Shown: positions 1-5,390 of the stretch, piece after piece | Layout: each line of letters opens with the position of its first letter | Position numbering within the stretch: position 1 is the stretch's first letter | DNA from: Oscillospiraceae bacterium | GTDB lineage: Bacteria; Bacillota; Clostridia; Oscillospirales; Acutalibacteraceae | DNA: 15,898 bases | Assembly (NCBI GenBank): GCA_029012165.1 | Contig: JAQXLO010000230.1 | Coordinates: 1 to 15,898, forward strand | Direction: 5' to 3' | The notes under the pieces: generated by a model | The model's database searches: none | Told to the model about the DNA's origin: nothing | Seen by the model: the letters and a program-made list of their open reading frames with translations, nothing else | Program-made: the position numbers and the translations under genes

Positions 1-1
1 G

Positions 2-83
2 TGCCGATGCTTGTATGCTTGCCGTTTTTTCGGGCTCGGAGTACCCTTGTACGCCTATCGCCCGAAGAAAACGGCATCGGGCA
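2..83. repeat. Long imperfect inverted repeat, structured element at window edge
   Basis: The arms at 21-35 and 60-75 are complementary with one bulged base (GCCGTTTTTTCGGGC against GCCCGAAGAAAACGGC). An outer pair, 2-10 with 74-83, extends the stem. Inside the loop a small GTAC-CCTT-GTAC hairpin lies at 41-52. Nested helices of this sort suggest a folded RNA or a dispersed palindromic repeat. No convincing reading frame with a ribosome binding site crosses it. The family is not identified, and the element may continue beyond the left edge. Confidence 0.5.
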
Positions 84-102
84 TCCTTTCTCGCCAGTCT
101 GC

Positions 103-134
103 CAGCTTGCCGAAAATACATTTTCGACAAGCTG
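103..134. repeat. 12-bp-arm inverted repeat
   Basis: CAGCTTGCCGAAAA (103-116) faces TTTTCGACAAGCTG (121-134) across a 4-nt loop. The single non-Watson-Crick position is C against A when read on the plus strand, but becomes a U-G wobble in a minus-strand transcript. This hints that the functional RNA, if there is one, is read leftwards. The repeat sits only 2 nt from the next hairpin, so the two probably belong to one composite element. Confidence 0.5.
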
Positions 135-136
135 TA

Positions 137-165
137 CAGCCTGTTCCTCAAAAGGGAACAGGCTG
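137..165. terminator. Terminator-like hairpin upstream of spoIIM
   Basis: CAGCCTGTTCC (137-147) pairs perfectly with GGAACAGGCTG (155-165), with a T-G wobble closing the short A-rich loop. On the plus strand it is followed by TTTCATTTG, a weak U tract, so it could terminate a gene lying left of the window. No gene ending here is visible, and it may equally be part of a dispersed repeat element. Confidence 0.45.
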
Positions 166-192
166 TTTCATTTGACCCGGGCAGGGGAGGGG

Positions 193-220
193 CATATTTC
201 ATTTTTTTAATGCATACAAT
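193..220 (+). promoter_or_regulatory. Predicted sigma-E (mother-cell) promoter of spoIIM
   Basis: CATATTT at 193-199 and CATACAAT at 213-220 are separated by 13 nt. The -10 is an exact match to the Bacillus sigma-E consensus CATACAAT, and the -35 resembles its ATATT core. Transcription would begin at about 226-228, just ahead of the spoIIM ribosome binding site. The B. subtilis spoIIM gene is known to be sigma-E dependent, so sequence and context agree. Confidence 0.65.
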
Positions 221-225
221 GCAAG

Positions 226-232
226 AGAAAGG
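226..232 (+). promoter_or_regulatory. Ribosome binding site that decides the spoIIM start
   Basis: AGAAAGG ends directly against an ATG at 233, lies 3 nt from an ATG at 236, and lies 9 nt from the ATG at 242. Only the 242 start has normal spacing. The short leader expected from the sigma-E promoter also favours 242. Confidence 0.6.
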
Positions 233-241
233 ATGATGAAT

Positions 242-877
242 ATGTTCCGTGTAATAAAACGAAGGACGGCGTGCATTCAGGGATATTACAGACCGGAAAG
301 AAAAAAGGAGCACCGCACAGAATGGATCCTGTATCTGATCTTTCTATCAGGGCTTGTGCTGGGTGCGTGGTTTGTGCGTCAGAACGGGAGTATGCTGCAA
401 AAGTTGTTTATCCTGTTTGAAAACTATACCGCAGTACAGGCTGCGCAAACGGCGATCATTCATTTCAGCAATGCGTTTTTTAAACAGCTATTGCTGCTTT
501 TGATTACATACATATTTGGTGTGTGTGCGGTGGGGGTTCCGTTTTTGTACGCTGTTCCCCTGTGTTATGGTGCGGGAATCGGCATGATCAGCGCATATTT
601 GTATATGCAGTATGCCCTAAAAGGGATCGGATACTGTGCATTGCTGCTGTACCCGGGATATATCGTTTCCGTGGTTTCGACGATTTGTGCCTGTGGCAAC
701 GGAATAAAAATGTCCGAGAGCATCTTAAAAGGATTGCTGCAAATTGAAACGGCAAAGAGCTTTTCCTTCAAAAAATTGAATCTGCAATACCTGATTTTGG
801 TAATCGTAGCCGCAGGCGGAGCGCTTCTGGATTCCGTTCTGTTTAGAATCTTTTCCGGCTATTTTCAGTTTTCCTGA
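242..877 (+). CDS. spoIIM: Stage II sporulation protein M (SpoIIM family, DUF95)
   Basis: An integral membrane protein of 211 residues with a basic N-terminus and about five hydrophobic segments (roughly 27-45, 81-97, 99-124, 130-152 and 181-206). A glycine-rich central region (FGVCAVGVPFLYAVPLCYGAG, about 92-112) is typical of the family. SpoIIM belongs to the SpoIID-SpoIIM-SpoIIP machine, which remodels septal peptidoglycan in the mother cell during engulfment; it anchors SpoIIP and SpoIID. Length and topology fit sporulation SpoIIM proteins rather than the longer non-sporulating DUF95 relatives. The start is set by the ribosome binding site at 226-232; ATGs at 233 and 236 are alternatives. 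The sigma-E-like promoter upstream supports the sporulation role. The last 13 bp overlap the convergent recombinase gene, a neighbour also found near spoIIM in B. subtilis. Identification is from pattern and context. Confidence 0.82.
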   Translation: MFRVIKRRTACIQGYYRPERKKEHRTEWILYLIFLSGLVLGAWFVRQNGSMLQKLFILFENYTAVQAAQTAIIHFSNAFFKQLLLLLITYIFGVCAVGVPFLYAVPLCYGAGIGMISAYLYMQYALKGIGYCALLLYPGYIVSVVSTICACGNGIKMSESILKGLLQIETAKSFSFKKLNLQYLILVIVAAGGALLDSVLFRIFSGYFQFS

Positions 878-1854
878 GCGTCGGAAGGGGAGAGACCGCT
901 GAGCGGATTCGCCTCCACAGCAGAGCGGAGCTGACTGTCTACAACGTGGGTGTATATCTCCGTTGTGGACAGATTTTCATGTCCGAGTATTTCCTTAAGC
1001 AGCAAAACATCCACTTGACCGTACTGATACATCAGTGTCGCCGCTGTGTGACGCAGCTTGTGTACGGAAAAGCCTTGATCGCTCAAACCGGCTTTCTTTA
1101 AGAATTTTTCCACAATATCCTGTACGGCACGTACACTGATCCGTCTGTGATTGCGGCTGATGAACAATGCGTTTCGATCTTGCAGACCGTCTGCAGGCCG
1201 GACTTGTAAATAGCGTCGAAGCGCAGATTGGCAGGCGTTGTTCAGGTAGACCGTTCGTTCTTTGTTTCCTTTGCCTAAAATGTGCATGGTGTTGTCCGAT
1301 CGAATGTCTGAAAGATTCAGTCCGACCAGTTCCGACAGCCGAAGCCCGCAGTTGAGAAATAAAGTCAAAATACAGTAATCTCTTTCCCTGAAGTTCCCAT
1401 CCACACATTGAAGCAGATCCTTGCTCTGATCCAACGTGAGGTATTTTGGTTGGGACTTTTTGAGTTTGGGAGATTCCAGATCCTGCAGCGGATTCTTTTC
1501 CAAATATCGCTGATCGAGAGATAGATATCTATAAAAGCGCTTGATGGATACCGCTTTGCGTGCACGAGCCGCCGAATTGTTGCCACGCTCACGCTGACAA
1601 TATGCGAGAAATGCATAGGCATCTTCCAAGCGTACTGTTTTGAAAAAATCGAGATCCAGCGCATGAATGTCAATTTTATCGAACGGTGTATCCTTGGAAA
1701 CCAAACCACGGCGGATCATCATAAAACGGAAAAAGATCTGAATGTCCAAGGCGTAGCCCTGAACAGTCAGATCAGATTTTCCTTTTGTAGAGATCAAATA
1801 GTTTAAATAGTCCTGTACCAGCACAGGCATCGAATTTAAAAATGTATTGTTCAT
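865..1854 (-). CDS. XerC/XerD-type tyrosine recombinase
   Basis: A 329-residue tyrosine recombinase. An N-terminal SAM-like core-binding domain covers about residues 10-115 and the catalytic domain about 135-312. Numbered from the ATG at 1854, the active-site set is complete: R172 in CGLRLSEL, K195 in LGKGNKER, H265 and R268 in HKLRHTAA, H292 in LGHENLS, and nucleophile Y301 in EIYTHV. Xer enzymes resolve chromosome dimers at dif with FtsK. At about 330 residues it is longer than the roughly 300-residue XerC/XerD of E. coli or B. subtilis, with extra sequence between about residues 50 and 80; clostridial Xer proteins of this length are familiar. The ATG at 1854 is chosen over the TTG at 1860 because AAAGGA abuts the TTG. 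It is the last gene of the minus cluster, and its 3' end overlaps spoIIM. No excisionase, att repeat or phage gene is nearby, so a housekeeping role is likelier than an integrase role. Confidence 0.88.
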   Translation of the reverse strand: MNNTFLNSMPVLVQDYLNYLISTKGKSDLTVQGYALDIQIFFRFMMIRRGLVSKDTPFDKIDIHALDLDFFKTVRLEDAYAFLAYCQRERGNNSAARARKAVSIKRFYRYLSLDQRYLEKNPLQDLESPKLKKSQPKYLTLDQSKDLLQCVDGNFRERDYCILTLFLNCGLRLSELVGLNLSDIRSDNTMHILGKGNKERTVYLNNACQSALRRYLQVRPADGLQDRNALFISRNHRRISVRAVQDIVEKFLKKAGLSDQGFSVHKLRHTAATLMYQYGQVDVLLLKEILGHENLSTTEIYTHVVDSQLRSAVEANPLSGLSPSDAQEN

Positions 1855-1860
1855 ATCCAA

Positions 1861-1866
1861 TCCTTT
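1861..1866 (-). promoter_or_regulatory. Ribosome binding site deciding the recombinase start
   Basis: AAAGGA (read on the minus strand) lies 6 nt upstream of the ATG at 1854. It directly touches the in-frame TTG at 1860, which is therefore an unlikely start. No convincing sigma-A promoter is visible between this site and radA. Confidence 0.55.
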
Positions 1867-1894
1867 ATAAAGAAAACAAACAATTCATCCCCTA

Positions 1895-1924
1895 AACTGC
1901 GCAAAACATTTATTTTGCGCAGTT
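1895..1924 (-). terminator. Perfect 12-bp hairpin between radA and the recombinase gene
   Basis: AACTGCGCAAAA (1895-1906) and its exact complement at 1913-1924 flank a 6-nt loop, 23 nt beyond the radA stop. Read on the minus strand the stem is followed only by TTTAGGGG, so the U tract is short and termination may be partial. Readthrough would be the obvious way to express the recombinase from the main operon promoter. Confidence 0.55.
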
Positions 1925-1946
1925 GGAGGTGTTTCTTTCGCCTTTC

Positions 1947-3326
1947 TCAGTCGATCATGGCTTCAAAGGCTTGTCGGATATTGCGCACTCCGATGATCTC
2001 AATTTGTTCAAACAGTTCAGGTGAAACAGACTTTAAATTGTAATGCGGAATCACGCAGCGTGAAAAGCCCAGTCGTGCCGCTTCACGAATTCGCTGTGAA
2101 CACGCATTGACGGAGCGAATCTCGCCGCCAAGACCGATTTCGCCGAATGCCAATGCATCGTCCCTGACCGGCACATCCTTTAAACTGGAAACCAGTGCCA
2201 ACGCAACCGATAGATCAGAGGCAGGCTCGTCCAAGCGAAGCCCTCCGACCACGTTAATATAGGCGTCCATGTTCCCGAAGAAATACCCGACTCTTTTTTC
2301 CAGAACCGCCAAAAGCATGGACAGTCGATTGTAGTCGAATCCCGTCGTCATTCGGCGTGGATTGCCAAAGCCGGTTTGAGACACCAGTCCCTGCACCTCG
2401 GCCAGAAGCGGTCTGGTTCCCTCCATAAGACACGCAACACAGCTCCCGGAGGTGTTTTGTGGACGCCCGGCGATCATCGTCAACGAGGGATTCTCCACCT
2501 CGCACAGCCCCCTGTCCTGCATCTCAAATACGCCGATTTCATTTGTGGAACCATAGCGGTTTTTTACGGCACGAAGGATACGGAAGGAAAGATTGCGTTC
2601 CCCCTCAAAATATAGCACCGCATCCACAATATGTTCCAGCACTTTGGGACCGGCTATATTGCCATCTTTGTTGACGTGTCCAACCAGAAACAACGGAATA
2701 TCTAAAGACTTTGCGGCACGCATCAAAAGGTTTGTGGATTCACGCACCTGTGTGATACTGCCGGGTGAAGAAGTCAGTTCGTCAATGCACATGGTCTGGA
2801 TAGAGTCAATGATCACCAGTCCCGGCTTTGCGGAGCGAATATACTCCACGATAAGCTGAACATCTGTTTCACATAAAATTTTCAGGTTATCTGTGTGCAC
2901 TTGCAGACGCTCTGCACGCATCTTGATTTGATGAGCGGACTCTTCGCCGGAGACATATAAAATTTCCAGCGTGTCCCCGATCTTTTCGCAGATTTGCAGC
3001 AGAATAGTGGATTTGCCGATTCCGGGATCGCCGCTCAAAAGCACCAAAGAACCCTTGACAATTCCGCCGCCCAAGACACGATCCAGTTCGCTCAGACCGG
3101 TGCAATAGCGGTGCTCCGTGTCCTGCGTTTCAATTTCGGACAGCTTGGATGCGTGTGCCATACCGCTGACTTTTTTGGCAGGGCTGCCTTTGGAAGCGCT
3201 TTGCACACTGCGCACTTCTTCAGACATGGTGTTCCACTCCCCGCATCCTGGACAGCAGCCGTACCACTTTTGGGATTCATGTCCGCACTGTGCGCAAACA
3301 TAAAGTGCTTTTACTTTTCCTGCCAT
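1947..3326 (-). CDS. radA: DNA repair protein RadA (Sms)
   Basis: RadA is a RecA-like DnaB-type helicase that promotes branch migration during recombinational repair and, in naturally competent species, transformation. The 459 residues show the whole family layout. A C4 zinc finger uses C11, C14, C25 (or C24) and C28. Walker A GDPGIGKST is at 99-107 and Walker B VIIDS at about 171-175. The RadA-specific KNRYG motif is at 255-259, and a C-terminal Lon-protease-like domain runs from about 285 to 459. Length matches the family (about 450-460). It starts at the ATG immediately after the cwlD stop, with GGAGGAA of the cwlD 3' end serving as ribosome binding site, so translation of the two is coupled. 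Pairing with a Xer recombinase groups two DNA-processing functions at the end of a cell-wall operon. Confidence 0.97.
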   Translation of the reverse strand: MAGKVKALYVCAQCGHESQKWYGCCPGCGEWNTMSEEVRSVQSASKGSPAKKVSGMAHASKLSEIETQDTEHRYCTGLSELDRVLGGGIVKGSLVLLSGDPGIGKSTILLQICEKIGDTLEILYVSGEESAHQIKMRAERLQVHTDNLKILCETDVQLIVEYIRSAKPGLVIIDSIQTMCIDELTSSPGSITQVRESTNLLMRAAKSLDIPLFLVGHVNKDGNIAGPKVLEHIVDAVLYFEGERNLSFRILRAVKNRYGSTNEIGVFEMQDRGLCEVENPSLTMIAGRPQNTSGSCVACLMEGTRPLLAEVQGLVSQTGFGNPRRMTTGFDYNRLSMLLAVLEKRVGYFFGNMDAYINVVGGLRLDEPASDLSVALALVSSLKDVPVRDDALAFGEIGLGGEIRSVNACSQRIREAARLGFSRCVIPHYNLKSVSPELFEQIEIIGVRNIRQAFEAMID

Positions 3327-4055
3327 TTAAACTTCCTCCGCATTGCTGAAGTAATTCAATATACCATTAAAAATAGACATCGCCATTTGCTGTTGGTATG
3401 TTTCTGTTTTCAAAAGCGCTGTTTCTGTTGTGTTGGACAAAAAACCGCACTCTACCATCACGGCAGGTCGCTGTGCATGATAGAGTAAATAGATCTCTGT
3501 ACCGCTTTTTTTCGTTTCCCGTGTATTGTCCGGCTGAAGATTTGAAATCACAGCCTGTTGAATGCAGCTTGCCAGCACTGCGCTTTGGGGATCATTGCCG
3601 GAAAAAAAGACTTGCGTACCGTGATATTTGGACTTGGAGAAGTGGTTTTGATGGATGCTGACCAATATGGTATTCTCTGTCTCATGCAGAATTTTTAGCC
3701 GGTTGTGAATGTCGGAAATCTTTTGCTGACGTACAGTGATTGCGCTGGAATCGTGGATGGAATTGTCATTCGTTCGTGTCATGCGTGTCTGGATTCCGTT
3801 CAACCGCAGCAGGGCATCCAATTTTTTTGCGATGGACAGATTGATCTCCTTCTCCGGCGTTCCATCTGTGGCCACGGTACCGCCGTCCATCCCGCCATGC
3901 CCGGCGTCCACGATCAAGATGCTGTCTTTCAGGCAATCGGCGCCGGTTTGCAGGGCTTTCTGGTTTCTTTCTGACGTGTATTTAAACAAGAAAACCAGCG
4001 CAAAGAAGAACAGGACGAGCAACAGAACCAAATATTTTTTCTTTTTCACATACAT
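3327..4055 (-). CDS. cwlD: N-acetylmuramoyl-L-alanine amidase, CwlD-like (amidase_3)
   Basis: A zinc amidase of the Amidase_3 family that cleaves the MurNAc-L-Ala bond. In spore formers CwlD strips peptides from alternate muramic acids so that PdaA can form the muramic-delta-lactam of spore cortex, the cue for germination-specific lytic enzymes. One N-terminal membrane anchor (about residues 8-25) precedes an outward-facing catalytic domain. Visible active-site residues, numbered from the GTG one codon upstream at 4058, are H54 (DAGHGG), E71 (PEKEINL), H136 (SIHQNH) and E203 (MVECGF). The single-domain build, size near 240 residues and absence of SH3 or binding repeats favour CwlD over vegetative amidases. 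The start is GTG 4058 or ATG 4055; both have only a weak ribosome binding site, and I use the ATG. It lies 36-39 nt after the VanZ-family gene and directly abuts radA. Confidence 0.85.
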   Translation of the reverse strand: MYVKKKKYLVLLLVLFFFALVFLFKYTSERNQKALQTGADCLKDSILIVDAGHGGMDGGTVATDGTPEKEINLSIAKKLDALLRLNGIQTRMTRTNDNSIHDSSAITVRQQKISDIHNRLKILHETENTILVSIHQNHFSKSKYHGTQVFFSGNDPQSAVLASCIQQAVISNLQPDNTRETKKSGTEIYLLYHAQRPAVMVECGFLSNTTETALLKTETYQQQMAMSIFNGILNYFSNAEEV

Positions 4056-4094
4056 CACCCAAAGAAAGGTATGCTTTCTAAGGGGGTTTTATGT

Positions 4095-4973
4095 TCAAAA
4101 AATGGAGCGCTCCTCCCCTTTTGTCACGGCGGAACGAATCTTTTCCATTAGAAATGCGATGAAAAGACCGAGATAAAAGCCTGCGGCATTCATGAGGATG
4201 TCATCAATGTCGAAGTCGCCCATACGGAACAAAAGCTGCGAGACCTCGATCAACAAGGATAGTATGACGGGCAGCAGAACCGTTCGTACAGGCTCCGGTT
4301 TTTGCTTGCGTATCTTGTAGAAAAAACCGAAGGGAAAGAAGCACAGTACATTTCCGACAAGATAGAACAGGCTTTCATAGGAGAAGGAAAAAGAATTTAG
4401 GTACGATAAAATCATACTGAACGGAACAAGATTTAATCCGGGTTCAATGCCGGGCTTGCGCTGCAGAACGAAACAATAAAGCAGCACGCATATGTAGAAA
4501 AAGATAAATGTTCCGACAGAATCATGATAAAATTTTCGGAAATCCTCCCGAAATGTTTGGAACCTGTCGGCAAATGGTATGAAAATGCGCAGCACCAAGA
4601 CACAGACAAAGGGTGTTGCCCATACGATGGAAACCGTTAAGGGTTTGTCGTAAAAGAACGTATTGATCCAGCCACTGAATTGTTCGGCAGCAATCTGTGC
4701 ACGAGTCTGGTCATATACCGCAATACCGAGAAAGAAAAGAAGATAAACAGACAGCCCTTTGCCCAAAACCAGCAGACTTCTCGGCATCAAAAAGAGCAGC
4801 AAAGCCGTGCAGAGGAAAGAGAGAAAAAAGGCTAAAAAGATTTGCAGTGCAAAATGACCGATGCGGTAAAACGAAGGCAGGCAGCATAAAGAATATGCTG
4901 CCGCAATCAAAATGGTTCCGATTGTTTGGATGAGTGCAGAAGGTGCCTTGCTTTCTCTATACAGTTGTACCAT
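4095..4973 (-). CDS. VanZ-family integral membrane protein
   Basis: A strongly hydrophobic 292-residue protein with about eight predicted membrane segments. The C-terminal part carries the VanZ signature: NLVPF at 181-185, GNVLCFFPFGF at 207-217, EVSQ at 243-246 and DFDIDDILMNAAG at 253-265, followed by a last membrane helix. VanZ domains are named after the teicoplanin-resistance protein. Their biochemical role is not settled, and most, like this one, sit outside vancomycin-resistance clusters; no other van gene is present here. The N-terminal half, with about four segments plus a conserved-looking loop (DQTRAQIAAEQFSGW), is extra relative to minimal VanZ proteins. The ATG at 4973 has AGGAGA 7 nt upstream, and the first 17 bp overlap the end of ruvX, indicating coupled translation. 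Position between a PBP operon lead gene and cwlD suggests an envelope role (inference). Confidence 0.82.
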   Translation of the reverse strand: MVQLYRESKAPSALIQTIGTILIAAAYSLCCLPSFYRIGHFALQIFLAFFLSFLCTALLLFLMPRSLLVLGKGLSVYLLFFLGIAVYDQTRAQIAAEQFSGWINTFFYDKPLTVSIVWATPFVCVLVLRIFIPFADRFQTFREDFRKFYHDSVGTFIFFYICVLLYCFVLQRKPGIEPGLNLVPFSMILSYLNSFSFSYESLFYLVGNVLCFFPFGFFYKIRKQKPEPVRTVLLPVILSLLIEVSQLLFRMGDFDIDDILMNAAGFYLGLFIAFLMEKIRSAVTKGEERSIF

Positions 4974-5388
4974 TGTGCATTCTCCTGTGGTCGATAAAGG
5001 ATTGCAGAATCATAACGGCGGCAACGCTGTCGATGACCGCCTTGCGCTTTTTTCCATAGGTTTTTGTCTCATTCAGCGCATAGTGTGCCGACACTGTCGT
5101 CAGTCTTTCATCCCAAAGGACAGTTTCCACACCGCAAAGTGTAGACAGCTCCCTGGCGAATGCGGCGCATTTTTCAGCCCGCTCCCCGATGGAGGCGTCC
5201 ATATTTTTGGGATAGCCGACAACGATCAGTTCTGCCTTGCGCTCCTTGACAATGGTGCACACTTTTTGGAGAACGTTTGGGATATACCGTTCGTGGATAA
5301 CGGTAACCGGCGAAGCGAGAAACTCTGTTTTGTCACAAACGGCAACGCCGGTTCTGCTGTCTCCGAGGTCAATGGATAAAATAATCAT
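4957..5388 (-). CDS. ruvX: Holliday junction resolvase-like RuvX/YqgF (pre-16S rRNA nuclease)
   Basis: A 143-residue RNase H-fold nuclease, the usual size of the family. The opening SIDLGDSRTGVAV carries the DxGxxRxG motif with D7. Further conserved blocks are VGYPKNMD (57-64), WDERLTT (92-98) and the C-terminal D120 in KAVIDSVAA. YqgF proteins process the 5' end of pre-16S rRNA in E. coli and have also been proposed to act on Holliday junctions. In many Firmicutes the gene sits beside alaS and IreB (DUF965); here it instead follows the PBP gene by 2 nt. The ATG at 5388 has no good ribosome binding site at standard distance (GAGGG lies about 15 nt away), so translation probably depends on ribosomes finishing the upstream gene. 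Its stop lies within the VanZ-family gene. Confidence 0.93.
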   Translation of the reverse strand: MIILSIDLGDSRTGVAVCDKTEFLASPVTVIHERYIPNVLQKVCTIVKERKAELIVVGYPKNMDASIGERAEKCAAFARELSTLCGVETVLWDERLTTVSAHYALNETKTYGKKRKAVIDSVAAVMILQSFIDHRRMHNGTTV

Positions 5389-5390
5389 AC

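Noticed and set aside
1..210. Short plus-strand open frame across the left edge (about 69 codons)
   Set aside because: It runs through three hairpins, has no ribosome binding site and shows low-complexity, shadow-like composition; better read as non-coding.
865..1854. Tyrosine recombinase as a phage or mobile-element integrase
   Set aside because: No att-like direct repeat, excisionase, tRNA target or mobile gene is nearby; neighbours are housekeeping and sequence type is Xer-like.
1855..1875. TATAAA on the minus strand just upstream of the recombinase gene as a promoter
   Set aside because: It overlaps the ribosome binding site, would start transcription inside the coding region, and has no -35 at normal spacing.
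4066..4090. Possible sigma-E/sigma-G promoter before cwlD (CATACCTT on the minus strand at 4073-4066)
   Set aside because: The -10 matches only 6 of 8, the -35 is poor, and the implied start near 4059 would leave essentially no leader before the start codon.
4095..4973. VanZ-family gene as evidence of glycopeptide resistance
   Set aside because: No vanA/H/X, vanR/S or other resistance gene is present; VanZ-domain proteins are common outside such clusters.
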